64,000 bases of DNA, from NCBI GenBank assembly GCA_037389465.1, contig JAZARR010000095.1:2916001-2980000 (forward strand), read 5' to 3'. The notes below the pieces were generated by a model. That model ran no database searches. It was not told the origin of the DNA and saw nothing but the letters and a program-made list of their open reading frames with translations. Made by a program: the position numbers and the translations under genes. Origin of the DNA: Baylisascaris procyonis. Lineage: Eukaryota; Nematoda; Chromadorea; Rhabditida; Ascarididae. Within the stretch, counting starts at the first letter, position 1; every line of letters starts with the position of its first letter. This document shows positions 36,701-48,805 of the stretch, piece after piece.

Positions 36701-38972
36701 ATTAGTTTCTTCTCTTAAATATTTCGGTGTTGAAAAACATAAAATTCAAACCGAAGGCGAAGTGCAACTGCATGAAATCTATCGACAATTCAACAGAAAT
36801 TCAAAATTTTAATTTCAATGGAAATAAACTCGAAAAATATATCTATAGGATTTCCTCCAGTCTGTTGTCTATTGAAGACAAATACATCAATGAATAACTA
36901 ACTACCCAACGTGAAAGGAAAGACAAAACAAGAGTTCGTGTCCTTTTTTGAGGGAGAAGGGGAAAGAAAGAGAGGGAGAGGGCAATTGGAGAGAGAGTTG
37001 ATGTGATTCAAAGATTTCTAACTTCTTGACGTGCATGCACGATAACGATTTGGTGTGATGCACAAACTCTAGGCCATGCTTCAATAACTCTCAATAAAAG
37101 CCTCTTAAAAGACTGTGTAGTTGTACCACTCGGTACAACGTCCAACTGTCTGCATTGCACAGTGTGGGAAGGGATGAGTGGTACGACGTGGAGTGAGCTT
37201 AGGCGAAGCGGGAAATATTGCTTTCTTATCGTTCCCCTTTTAAATACTATCCCTATATATCAAAAGGATGAAAAAAATATCTCTGAGTATAACTTAATAT
37301 GGGGGTAACATGTGTTTAGACACTCGAAACGATATAGATTTTGCATAAGCAACGAAATGAAGATTTGTTTGTGATTTTGAACGAATTATAAACTTATTCA
37401 TCGATGAATTTTGCTTCTTTGTTTTCATATAAATGTTTTCCTTTTGAATAAATAAATTTCATAGTTTCGAATATTTGAAGCAAAATTCTTTTTCATTAAA
37501 AAAAAAAAGCAAAAATTCTACTAAAACTTCAAACATTTCCTTCCCAACTAAATCAAGAGGTTTACTTTATTTTGAACCACCCATTCTTTTTTCCGCCTAT
37601 AGATCTATGATAAGAACATATTGTTAAGGTGCATTTATTCTCATCACCTCTGAATATGACATTTTGGTCGGTGCGTGCTGTGCCAGATCTGGTAAAAGTG
37701 GTGGTGAGTGCAGTTCGATTCGCATGTGTTCCATTTGATCCTCTCTATAGGCGTTGTGAGGGACGTCCAGGAGTATGCATTGCAAGGACGTTATTCTGTG
37801 ATGGAGAGGACAATTGTGGTCTTGCAACCGATGAGCAGGTTAGTCGAGGTTATTTTGTCTTTAGATTGTATACCTGTTATAAGGGCAGTTAGGGAATCAA
37901 AGATAAAAGCTGCGAGGTAACGTGCCAAAAGGGCTGATACGCCTATTAGATCAAACCAACTTCATGATTTGCGAACATATAGTAGTATATGCACAATAAT
38001 TATTTTTTCAACTAATATGACTACCTATGCAAATTTCCAACGAAAAAAAATCATCCTTTGCGATTGCGCGCAATTTTTTATGAAATATTATAGTGAATAT
38101 AGCACATTCCACAATTGATGGATCAATTGAAGTATTGGTGTAGATGATCATCTTATACCTTAAATCCATTAAATTGTGCTTTTAAATTTAATGTTTACCG
38201 GGTTCACAAATATAATTTTACGGGTTTACACATATAGAGACGATATCGGGATGTGGAACTGAGATTGATGTACCTGGCCTTTATGCTAATAATTGCCCCC
38301 AGGCTGTAATATGAAAGAAGGTTGTAAACGTTTGAGCTTGATTACTTTACGATTTGTTGCAATGCTTTTGAAGGTGTATTGATGGTATTTCACGCTCAAT
38401 CCTTTTCCCAAGTCATCTACTGATTTTTGAGATTTTTTGTCAACAGAATGAATTATCGTGAAAAATACATGTGCCAACTAAGATTAGAATGAAAGCAAGA
38501 GGAGGGAGCGATATATCCCATGATACCGAATAAAGGCTCACAAATGTGAAAGGATGACTTGGAAGATGCTGTTTAAGAAAGAAGTAGAGATTAATTTGTT
38601 GACATACGACAGGTATGAAAATACCTTGACTTTAATTATCAACTCGTTGATTGTTGAAGGTTATTTCAGGGTTGTGAATCGGATGTCGAAGACACATATA
38701 CACAAGTAGCAATAACGATAGTTGACGATCGTAGCGGAATCGTTGAGGCAATCGCTTGTGCGATTACATCATTAATAATAATCGGTTTACTAGCTATTGT
38801 ATATATTTGGCGTTATCGTTTAGTGCAGAAACGTAAAAGTCAGTCACGATGTCTGAGAAAGATGCTTGGTATGGGTGAGAATGAAGCACCCGAAGAACAT
38901 GACGAGACTGTCGCTTTGCTTGCATGGACGTTGAGCACACAATGGCTTCCTTACATGAATAAACGATCTTAA
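33744..38972 (+). CDS. type I membrane protein with LDL-receptor class A module (263 residues, four exons)
   Basis: Exons 33744-33869, 35989-36141, 37629-37838 and 38670-38972 are all joined in phase 0. Exon 1 encodes a signal peptide (MLIWIVPWCIFLSLF, cleavage near TTQA). Residues about 22-125 form an ectodomain with two Cys and an NMT glycosylation site that I do not recognise. An LDL-A module follows: C-V-P, RRC, GVC, LFCDGEDNC and ATDEQ, with its sixth Cys supplied by exon 4 (GCES) across the splice. Calcium binding through the acidic cluster is expected for the family, but the usual DGSDE is here LATDE. A 22-24 residue span (AITSLIIIGLLAIVYIW) and a basic stop-transfer (RYRLVQKRK) precede a tail of about 50 residues with an acidic patch (ENEAPEEHDE). 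Ectodomain plus one LDL-A plus one span recalls MIG-13/Neto-type receptors, but no CUB domain is evident. The exon 3 acceptor (TTGTTAAG) is weak. Confidence 0.72.
34032..34330 (+). other. G+C-richer block inside intron 1 of the LDL-A gene
   Basis: About 300 bases stand out from the AT-rich intron. They contain a 72-codon frame without usable splice sites and repeated CCGGAAA/GACCGGAAAG-like words. It may be a mobile-element remnant. Not assigned. Confidence 0.25.
35247..35303. repeat. (CT)n polypyrimidine tract
   Basis: Near-pure CT dinucleotides with occasional CCC, about 57 bases, in intron 1 of the LDL-A gene. Confidence 0.9.
37120..37184. repeat. overlapping inverted repeats (cruciform-prone)
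   Basis: GTTGTACC (37120-37127) and GGTACAAC (37132-37139) form an 8-bp hairpin with a 4-base loop. GTACCACTC (37123-37131) also has a perfect 9-bp complement at 37176-37184. The two pairings are mutually exclusive. The site lies in an intron of the LDL-A gene. Confidence 0.55.
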
Positions 38973-39084
38973 TGCATATAGATAATTTCAACAAACCGGA
39001 AAGGGCCAATAATATGGAATAACAAAAAATTATCGTTAACTGGAGAGAAAATGGGAACAGCGAATGTAAATCTGGATTAGATAA

Positions 39085-39331
39085 ATCACATTGCAAACCG
39101 ATGAGACGAAAATATGGAAAACCGGAAAAACCAGGATTACTCCAGCGCAGCTGTAGGGAGCAGTACGGTGCGGTTGTTTTATCGACATGTTTTCGGAGAG
39201 TATTATTATATGGCGGCCAGGCAGACGAGCTGTCGGCGTCGTTTTACCTCAGCGCCTTTTTAAATGATTTCAATCATAGGATTCATGTCGCACATTTCAC
39301 ATTCTTTTTTCTCCAGTACTACTGTGTTTGA
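39085..39331 (+). CDS. short overlapping ORFs in a G+C-rich patch (uncertain)
   Basis: Directly downstream of the LDL-A gene stop, about 150 bases near 50% G+C carry a 49-codon frame starting MENRKNQDY and an overlapping 76-codon frame. Neither has clear splice sites. It could be 3' UTR, a small ORF or a relic. The product is unknown. Confidence 0.15.
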
Positions 39332-39520
39332 AAAACTTTGCAGGAAATTTCATGTAAAAATCGAGTAATAACTCGCTAGGTAAATTTGTTTTTCATTTTT
39401 ATCTGTATGTCATTTTTTTCTTCTTATACCATTTCTTTATTCATCTGCATGCATCATATGCATTATCACTTTTTTGATTTTTTAAAGTAACGTTTTCCTC
39501 TCTCTAATTCGGCAATTTCG

Positions 39521-39665
<145 letters not shown>

Positions 39666-40303
39666 TTATGTAAAACAAAACGCGATATCCGTTGAAATCA
39701 TAAATGCCTATCTGCGAATCGTGAAAGAATCTCGATATTATAAGAGCAGAAAGCCGAACTGAAGAAACTTATAACCATTGAAAAGTTGGTTTATCAGTGA
39801 AAATAATTTTCAAAAATGTTTTTGAAATCTCCATATTCGATGCAATCAACCGCTTTGTTCCATCGATAATCCGTTCGTTCTCAGTGCTGAATTTGCAAGC
39901 ATAAAGACATCTTGAAACCTTTATCGATAAAGTAGTGTAACATACCAAGAATGTTCTTATATGCAGGATGACGTTTGCCTAATTTTTTGTCAACTTTACT
40001 CAACGTTTTTGGTTATTCCACTCACCTTTCTATCCTGTTTACCTAACAGATCAGTATTTCTATCTCACAGATTATTTCAATGAACCTCTTCGACGAGTGA
40101 ATTTTAATGTCGTAGATGGGTAGTAGTATTCTAAAAGAATCTGAGAAGCCATTTTACTAGGTCAACTTGAACTAAGAAATGAATTTTTCGATGCGATATG
40201 ATTTCACCGAAGATTTAAACAAACTTTCATTCTAAATTTAGCAGCTTATAGTTGTAATGATCGAATAGAAATCCTTAATAACTTCCGCCAATTTAAATAA
40301 CGA

Positions 40304-40507
40304 TTAATGAATTTTAGTAGAAAAGTTATCGTTAAGTGATAGAAATCCTTTGCATTCATCTTTCCAGAGGTAACAATAACAACAAACCTCAGCCGAAACA
40401 TTATCAAATAAATATTCTAGAAGTGAATTACTTTCAATAATCAAATTAAAGTAGTTCTTTAAGTTTAAAGTGTTCGCATCATTAAAGCGGCACAAGGCAC
40501 AAGGTTA
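40304..40507 (-). CDS. coding-like frame, possible extra 3' exon or pseudogene
   Basis: A frame of about 63 codons reads NDANTLNLKNYFNLIIES, then ECKGFLSLNDNFSTKIH near the end. It could be split by a GTTTGT donor after VSAE. No AG acceptor in the right phase precedes it, so it may be a fragment. It lies just 3' of the 82-residue membrane protein gene on the same strand. Confidence 0.22.
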
Positions 40508-40654
40508 AAAACGCAATCTGAATAGCCTCAACGGGTTAGAAAACGTTCGAGTGTGTCAATAACGAAAAACGTCGTTTCAATCACGCCTTCATCCATTGTG
40601 AACTTGCTCTTACAAATCTTTCATTTGTTTGTTCGGATATTTTTTCGTCACCGT

Positions 40655-42032
40655 TTATACGATTTTTCGCATCTTCCACAGTCGGACATTTGCGCCACTT
40701 GGGACATGTTTCACAGCCTGAATATCTACGTTTTGCATCTTCTCAGCTGTCGTGCTACAATAGAAATGATTACGATCGATTGTCTCAAATTTACTTGACA
40801 TTGTTTCAGTACAATATTTGTATCTAAAAATTACACCGTTCTATATTACTTTGTTATCATATATTCCATTATTGCGTTTTGTAATATAGTAAGCAATGAT
40901 GCATTATTACATTTTGAAATACTATATATAATTAATAAATGCATTATACTGTAGAGTACCGTAAATAATATAAGTTTCAAACTTTGAAGTATATGTTTCA
41001 AACTTGCTGAAATCTATTTATTTATACTAAATATAGAGGATTTCTTTAAAAAATTCTACAGAATTGACATCAATGGAACAAAAGAATCAATAATAATCGT
41101 TGATGAAAATGATCGCAAAATAAAGAAAGAAAAAAATGCATAATCTTAAAAGAAGTGTATTTTCCTCAATTCGTCAGAATTTGTTTGATGAGGAGGGGAA
41201 TAGGGCGCGGATGAGCGGACTTCTTTTAATACTGCTGACCATCCCGTTTCTCTGAATTTGTAGCTTATGCTAATTACTTCGCCATGTGTTCTATTTCTTT
41301 TGTTGATGTAGACGAAATGAATTTTGACTGGTCAACTGCGTCACTTCATGAGTGACCGACGTATTTATATCAGTGACCAGGCATTGAAATATACGCATTC
41401 AACGTTCTTATTCATTTGTATATGAGCTTTTCATTGGATCTTGATTATCTGTTCTTACCTGAATTATTTACATGAACTCCTTCCTTACGGCTTCGTTTTT
41501 GAAACAAATCTTTTAACAAATAATGCAACAAACAATGAACCGTTCTAGGAAATACTTTAAACAGTTCATTCATTCCAATCTCTAATTTCATTTTTATCAT
41601 TATCTATTTGTTGATTACAATGATTAATGATTATAATTCATTGATCAATTTTGATCAACTCTGATCATAACCAATGTCAAGCCGATATACCGATTGATCC
41701 AACAGTTAATGATCAATGATTCAAGCTCATTTATGAATGCGGTCGGTCAGTGAAATTCCATGATTTGATGCAGATGTGATTGCAATAAAATTAACCTTTG
41801 GCAAGATATATGACATTACAGCAGCAATATTTGCAGTTCTTGATGATATATTAAAGAAGCAACCCCCTTCACCAACCCCTCACCCGGGATATCCTATTAA
41901 TTTACTATAAGTCGAATTACAAGTACTACTTTTATAGTGATGAAAGTAACATAATGAGAATACTGTACACAATATCAGTACTGTATATGATATTGTATTA
42001 ATGAATAGTAATAAAGTCACAAGTTTATGCAT
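40655..42032 (-). CDS. 82-residue single-span membrane protein (two exons)
   Basis: Exon 1 (42032-41884) starts with ATG 5 bases after a CATTTAG acceptor. It encodes a hydrophobic span near the N-terminus (LVTLLLFINTISYTVLILC) with HHYK after it, then a Cys/Ser-containing stretch with an NST site, and ends in phase 2 at GG|GTGAGG. Exon 2 (40754-40655) starts after TTTCTATTGTAG in phase 2 and encodes 32 residues (TTAEKMQNVDIQAVKHVPSG...) to a stop. The phase agreement, both splice sites and the composition contrast support the model. The N-terminal span could be a signal anchor or an uncleaved signal. A GTATAA donor-like site overlaps the stop codon, so more 3' exons are possible. No family is recognised. 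Confidence 0.48.
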
Positions 42033-42037
42033 TTGAA

Positions 42038-42048
42038 CTAAATGAAAT
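42038..42048 (-). promoter_or_regulatory. probable trans-splice acceptor
   Basis: ATTTCATTTAG ends 5 bases before the ATG at 42032. A second candidate acceptor (CCAACTTAG) lies about 35 bases further upstream. Confidence 0.4.
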
Positions 42049-42120
42049 ATGTGACCGAAGAATGCCGTCAATACTAAGTTGGAAAGTAAACAAAAGCTGT
42101 GGTTGGGGGTTTTTTTGTAG

Positions 42121-42258
42121 TATGCCTATATATGAAGGCGGAACCAATGAACTCGAAGCTGCAAACAGCGTCGCTATACGCTTCATTGCAACGCATGCGA
42201 TCTTATATAATAATTGCCGATGTTCGTCGATTCGTTTGTTCGTTTATTTCCATATTTA
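42121..42258 (+). CDS. exon bounded by strong splice sites, frame uncertain
   Basis: The block is flanked by a strong acceptor (GGTTTTTTTGTAG) and donor (TTTA|GTAAGC) and is richer in G+C than its surroundings. Two of three frames are open: one with ATG one base after the acceptor (MPIYEGGTNELEAAN...), the other reading KAEPMNSKLQTASLY. The next acceptor (GATTTTCCAG, exon 42351-42411, donor GTAAGA) creates an immediate stop in the first frame and a stop after five codons in the second. It is therefore either a short-peptide gene, a 5' UTR exon pair or a non-coding transcript. It starts about 90 bases from the minus-strand gene, head to head. Confidence 0.3.
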
Positions 42259-42411
42259 GTAAGCATTGGTGCCATCGCTCAATCATCAGCGATATGAATT
42301 TCCATCTTTAGCTAAGTGAAAGAAACTGTTTGACGGTACGATTTTCCAGGTACCTCTTTCAACCAGTAGTTTTGGATGGTTTATCGCAGCATAAAACTTG
42401 AATATAAAAGT

Positions 42412-45400
42412 CGGTAAGACATTAGTGGTTAGATGAACGCATTCTTGTCATTTCTGTTCCCAAATAACTACATGTTTCTGTATCGATCGTCATTCACAAA
42501 AGGACATAGATAACAGTTTAGTAGATGGCTAATGGGCATGCTTTTTGCTCACCAGTGTACTTCCGTACTTTCAATTACCAATTCCAGCTATGAAATTCAA
42601 ATGAGCCGACTTGGTCGGGCTACTCACCATTGCCAGCTTTTGACCCTCCAGTTGAAGATCATTTTATTAACTGATCAGTGATCAGTCCATCACTCGAAAT
42701 TTTTGGCGATCACTCAGTCGCTGTTCACTTGTTAAATGGAGCGAAGCCAGAAAATGAACGGGGGCAGAACTAGTTCGAGCCTTCGAATAATTTATGCTAC
42801 CTGTTGATCCTGGCTTGAACATTTTTTCTACCTTTTGAACCGATGACGTCATTTATACTTGCAAATACATTAGCGTTTGATATAGCAGCGCATTTTACTA
42901 CATCTCTACTATCATTGCAAAGCAGAAAGCAGATAAAAGAGGAAAGAATTACTCGTTGCAAAAAAAAAAGTGTCTCTTGAATCAACTAATATTCACATAA
43001 AGTATGATACGATAGTGAAATAACTGTTCTAAGGTAATTTGCATATTATGCTAATTTCAATAAATATGCTAATTTATTTCGTTATGAAGTTATTTCTAGC
43101 GTGTTTTCTATGTGTATAACCAACTCGATCCCACTTCTATCATCCCCAAGTATGGTGTTTATTTAGAATTTAAAAAAAAAAAAACAACATTGAATCGCTT
43201 TCCTCGTTCACATGCCTCAAAAGTGATTCTCAAGCCGCTATTTACAATCTGTCGAGTTGAACTAAAATGTTGATGAAAGTATGCTTGGCCACTAAATGGA
43301 GAGATACTTGACCAATTAAAGGAGATATTGGACCTAGGCTTTGCCATTGAGTGGATCTGTGCTTGGTCACTGGACGTTTTCTTGTGGAATTATAAACATA
43401 AAAAGAAAGGATGAACACAATTTTTATAGATCTTTTCATTTCTTTATTCTTTTTTAAGCGGTCATTTTTCTAGCATTGGCAAATAGTAACAACATTATGA
43501 ACAATTGATTAATTTTTAAAATATTTCCTTAATTTTCATGAAATTATTCCAAATTATTTCAACAAATAGCATATTTGCATATTCTTGATTTTCAGTTTAG
43601 GCAATGGCAGGTTTTTTATTCATGCAAAAGTATTACGTTTATTGACAAAGGAAGATTGTGAGCGTAAATGAATGGGAAAATCGGTAAGATTGAGCGAGAA
43701 TACTGAAAAGTTTGTCTTCTTAAAAAAGATTAAAACTGAAGTTAAGCAGAGCTTCACGCTTATAAAATTATATCACATAAAAACAGTCGTTAATATTTTT
43801 TTCTTAAATGTTAAAAATTCGATCATCTAACGTTAATGTACTCTGATATATATTCAAATGAATTTTAAAAGAATGCGACCAACTAGGAATCAGATTTGAT
43901 CAATTATTTGATTTTTCATTATTATAGGCTAGAAAATTTCAGAAAATCTGTTTTCTCAGTTGTTAATTAAGAAGCAAGCGTTGGGAATTTTCTCTGTCAA
44001 AAAAAAAAAAAAATCCGTCATTATATACTGAAACGCTCCGAAGAAATAGCCTCATTTGGGGAATAAAAATCTGAAATATTTAAGTTGAAGCGTTGAAAGA
44101 GTATAAAGTATAGAATAAGATGGAAATAGAATAGAATAGAATAGAATAGAATAGAATAGAAAAAAGAGCTGGCATATGCTGTGTGCTAGGCAATTGATTG
44201 CAATGGCTTCAGCGCGTTATATAAACATAACGAACGGTCACTAATTTCTAATTTGTATCAACACTCATCTTTAATTTCTATCATTTTTCTACCATTTTAA
44301 TTTAATTTCTGCTGCACTATATTAGAGAATAGAATAGTGAATTGGCAATCTGAGACATTCGAAATAAAATGTTGAGATGTTTGCATTACATCACCAATAA
44401 AATGCAAATCATACGACTTCAAAACGAAAACAATTTGTGCTCTTTCGCTATTGTGAAATCGACGAATCATTCCTTATTCGTAATACTTTTCAATTTCTAA
44501 TTTGGCATATATTTGTTCAATATAGATATTTAATTTACTCACTAAATATTTTAAAAACTCCTTGATAATTTTAATGTTTCATATTATTAGAATATAATAA
44601 TCTTACTCAGGTTAGCATCTTCTAAAATTTGATCAGTGGAATCGATTCGATCATTATATTTTCTGTCTCCAAATGAATTAAATCGTATAATGACGTTGAG
44701 TTGAGCCTAAACTGGAATGAAAGTTGTTAATAAATATTGGAGATATTGAACTTTACACGATGCTTTCAGAATCGAAATCACGCTTTGCACTGAATGATGT
44801 TCAACTGTCCTAAATTGAAGAGTTACTAAATCCAACCAAAAAGTTTCTACCTTACCGAATTCTGTCGCGAAACTCTCCCATATGCATCCGCTGCTATATT
44901 CCCAGTAATAGGTTGTGGTACTTGTGTGACAAATAGACGGTTATAAAATGCTGAAGAAGAAAATAGTATGAGGATGTTGTGAAATCCTCATTTGAAATAA
45001 TGAATATCTTATTTCCAATATAGGCGAGACGGGAATCATCAAATCGTCATTCAATTATTGCGCTTTTCAAGCCTTAAGAAATAAAAAATGAGATTTTAGG
45101 AATCTATATGTAGTTAGCAAATCTGATAGCAACATGTTCGATGTTTTATTTCACAGTTTTCTAGAATTCTTTTGCAACGTTCAGCTAACCTAATTCGTAT
45201 AGAAGTTTGCCTATACTTTAGTTTGCTTGCATAATTTGCTCACTACATATAGATACTTTGAACTAATTACATACGCGACTATTATTTTCCAAAACGTTTC
45301 AAACCGATAACTGAGCTATTTTCAGAGTTGTTGCATACTTTAAAAACTAGCTATTTCAACACCTGATCTTATTCTAATATAAATGAAAATCCGAAGAAAC

Positions 45401-45605
45401 TGGGAAATTTTAAAGAAATATGTGGATTTTAAAAGATATTTTCTCTAAACAGATTTGCTTATGTAATTTGAATTCCGCGAAATATCATCGTTTCCACAAT
45501 ATCAAAAACCTATATCCATTGATTTTCCAATAGAAAGGTTAAATAATTTAAAATATTCATTGAGTTTTTGAACTTTTTATCGTATATTGCGGCAAATATC
45601 TGCAG
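42412..45605. other. AT-rich spacer, no supported gene
   Basis: Contains a TGACGTCA palindrome (42844-42851) and a pentanucleotide AGAAT array (44126-44161). No frame combines length, composition and splice sites. Confidence 0.55.
44126..44161. repeat. (AGAAT)n pentanucleotide repeat
   Basis: About seven tandem copies of a TAGAA/AGAAT unit. A single AGAATAGAATAG echo lies about 170 bases downstream. Confidence 0.9.
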
Positions 45606-45704
45606 ATGACTGTGATTAATGCAACAGGTGTGTTAGCTGCTCAAATGTGTAGGCATGCTTGTACCCATAGCGGCGATATGAAACGTCAGTGTGTCATCAA
45701 CTAG
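45606..45704 (+). CDS. possible terminal exon or micro-ORF with three Cys
   Basis: Directly after an AATATCTGCAG acceptor, an ATG opens 32 codons (MTVINATGVLAAQ, then CRHAC...KRQC) to TAG. The patch has more G+C than its surroundings. It may be the last exon of a gene whose other exons I could not place, or a trans-spliced micro-ORF. The family is not recognised. Confidence 0.22.
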   Translation: MTVINATGVLAAQMCRHACTHSGDMKRQCVIN

Positions 45705-45828
45705 GCGGTCGTCTCACATACCTATGTAACCATATAACCGGGTGACTGTAAACAGACGCACATGTGTATACTCAATACAGCGGCTGTCTATAAGCGACTG
45801 TCGATAAATTGTACAACTTATCGTTTAA

Positions 45829-46041
45829 TCATATAAATGTAGCCAAAAGGTAGTCTTTGACATTCGTAATAAAGTTAAAGGATTTATAATTCGTCATTGG
45901 TATGAAAGGTTTGTATGATTCACTAAATAAATAACAGTTTGTTTTCACGAAAGTGTTTGATGCTGAAATCTGACGATAAAACCCTTTAGTAAACTGATTG
46001 CTTGAGCGAACGATCAAATAACTTGCGCATGAAAGGAACAT
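45829..46041 (-). CDS. 70-codon ORF, weak
   Basis: An ATG-initiated uninterrupted frame (MFLSCASYLIVRSSN...) lies on the minus strand. It has no splice or homology support. Listed as a possible small gene only. Confidence 0.12.
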   Translation of the reverse strand: MFLSCASYLIVRSSNQFTKGFYRQISASNTFVKTNCYLFSESYKPFIPMTNYKSFNFITNVKDYLLATFI

Positions 46042-46958
46042 TCATCGAAGACCGTACATACTTTCCTTGAAAATAAACAAAACCATTTCGTAAGAATATA
46101 AATAAGCCTTTCGCAGCGAGAGAAACTTACATACGCTAAGATATTTAATGTTTGTGTTCAATGGTGCATCAAAAAAGAGGGAGGAGGACCGGGGGGAGGG
46201 GTGCAGGGGGTTGTGGAAATGAAATGAGAGGGAGGATGTCGGAAGGGAAGAATCAGGTTATTGGGAAGGAGATTTTCGTGGGCTTGATGAGAAGGATGTT
46301 TGTCCTTTGATTCTTCAAGTTGTCATTTTCTTCACTTGAAAATAAGAGAGTCAGCGGAATTTCCGTTTTTTTCGTAATAATCAATAACTTTTCTAAGCAT
46401 TTTCAAAGCGATACCTCCTTGCCTATCCTTCATAGCCGGAAATAGTGAATACAGTAGTAAACATGCCCGTAGACATCATAGATCACTATCGATCTTATCT
46501 TCAATCATTAGTGATGTATAATAAAATAAGCACTAATCAAAACATCGTTATGATCGTTCTTTTTACGATATGGGGAAGAATGCAGAAGAGAGAGCAAGAA
46601 CCGCGATATAGCTGTCACTAAAGGTGCGACACCTCTTTCGATTTGGTAACGTCGGCTTATGTTTATCTAATAAGTTAATCCAAAGCAAATTTTATTCGAT
46701 GCTTTCGTTATGAGATCTTGAAGTAAATTCTAAGGTTTATGGCGTTCGTAAAAATGGAAAGAAGTTTATTAGCGAGAATAGACTTATACGGAAGGGTTTA
46801 TGGACTTATGAATTTCTGAACCTCCAAAAAAATATATTGTAAGAGGAGAGGAAAGGAGGAGGTGGGGGACGAGACGGAAAGAAAATCGAAAAAATTGAAA
46901 TGGTTTCACTTTTGAGGTTTCAAATTAAAGAATTTGGTCGTTACAAATAAGTGGAACT

Positions 46959-47160
46959 TCATTGATTGCGAAAGATTGTCCTCATTTCATTCGTGCTTAC
47001 TTCACACCAACGCAGCCCTATAAATTCAGTGAGTTGTGTCATTGCTTCATCAGTCTTTACCTTATATAAGCTGTCGTTATATATAACCAAAAGCTTCGCT
47101 ATCCTGAAGTCCTTCTCCAATCTTTGCGCAATTGTCTCCAATCTTTAAGTTGTACTCGTG
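46959..47160 (-). pseudogene. coding-like fragment, possible gene or element relic
   Basis: The minus strand has a frame of about 61 codons with protein-like composition (RLEKDFRIAKLLVIYN, then EAMTQLTEFIGLRWCE) and a consensus donor (GAA|GTAAGC) inside. A second frame upstream is also briefly open (HEYNLKIGDNCAKIGEG) after an ACTCCAG site. Frames conflict, so this may be a decayed gene or transposon piece. A 20-base-period direct repeat (47240-47275) lies 100 bases upstream. Confidence 0.28.
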
Positions 47161-47239
47161 AACTGGAGTCATTCTCAGAATCTTCCAGTCATGATAAGAT
47201 TTCGACGCTATTCTCATGCTACTGGGTTCATTCAGACGA

Positions 47240-47275
47240 TTCCCAAATCAGCTAGCATATTCCCAAATCAGCTAG
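47240..47275. repeat. direct repeat, 16 bp, 20-base period
   Basis: TTCCCAAATCAGCTAG occurs at 47240-47255 and again at 47260-47275. Confidence 0.75.
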
Positions 47276-48805
47276 TTGATGTCTGCTGTACTGGAATAAG
47301 CACTGTCTTACTATCACTGTTATACTCGTATGTATCGAAGTTAGCTTATTAAATAAGTTAAACGAATTTGCCTGCAAAATAACATCGCTATGAAGAAACG
47401 GCCATTTGAAATTACATACATGTAAAAAGTACTTTTTGGCAGTATATTTCTATATACAGGTAGCAAAGGGTACCTTAGGTTCATTTCAAATTTAAAAACC
47501 TATCTCGTTAATGGTCAAAGATCATGTTTATTCCATAGTAAAGAATTCCATAACGAACAAGGGAGTGATCATTTAAATTCTTTCATAATATAAAATTTTA
47601 TTCACCTACGAGTAAATAGTACAATAAATATAACGAATGTGTAGTTGATGATGTCTCACTCATATGTGTGCATTGAATTATTCCGACTCGTTGATAAGGG
47701 TACATTAGAATTGCATCAGATGCATGAAATTCTACCGCTTTTTAGAGCTCGCAATTTAGTTCTAGAGTTCGGAAATGCATAGCTATAAATGTAGCCGAAC
47801 TTTTGCTTCAGTTCCGAAGCGCTCGAGTTCATCCCTTTCTTAAGAATTTTGAATTCGTTTCTAATAAAAAGAAACTGCTTCCGGTACATGCATACGATAA
47901 GCCCCTATATATATATATTTCCATATGCTTATAGAATAGTTATTCAACATACAACGTAAACACACAGGGTAAGCCTAATGCTTTACGATTTTCACAGTGT
48001 TATTTCTTATGACAACATTGAATAATGATTGTTGATATATATGCTAAAGAACATCAGACAACAAATATTCTATAAGACTGCAATTTGTCAATACCTCATA
48101 TCTCATCGTTGTAATAGTAAATTCGCCGAAAGTTTTCGCCTTTTTTATTTAATAACCGCATTTCTTGATCGCATTTAATAATCGTATTAATTTGTTGAAA
48201 TATTTTCATGAATATGCAAATTAAATAGAGGTTGGATTAGCCGGAAGAATTTTGAGAAGCATTTTTGTTTTAGTTAAATAAGGGCGTCAGTGTTATCAAT
48301 CGGGTTGGTGATTGTCGGCAGTGCAAAGAGTGGTGATAACTGCATAGAATGTATAGCTATAATGATAATCGTTTTGCTTATTCCCAACGTGCACCATTGA
48401 CAATTGTTTTGTGTCGATTGTTACTGGGACAGTGTAATTTCAACCATGGGAAAATTCATTCGTTTTTTTCTTTCTTTTTTCTTTTTTTTTTTTCAAGAAT
48501 TTTTTAATATGAACGAATATCTTAGCTCTTAGGGGATCGTCGAAAAAATGATAATCTGCGATTTTATTCATTATTAACGATATTTTATAAACACAATATC
48601 AATTATTATACAAATTTTTATCGATATTTTCGATCCATTAAATATCAAAAATTCAAGACAAAATCAAAAATGCAATTCGTCGAATTTTCGTTCAGTGAAA
48701 AAATAACAAAAAATTCATTTATTGATGAATTCCTTCTAGAGTTCTGCAATTTACTATGAACTGTAAAAAAGATTTTAAAGCAGCCACTCATCTCTCAGAA
48801 ATACT

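Noticed and set aside
42800..42817. TACCTGTTGATCCTGG resembles the 5' end of 18S rRNA
   Set aside because: The match is short and imperfect and no rRNA sequence follows.
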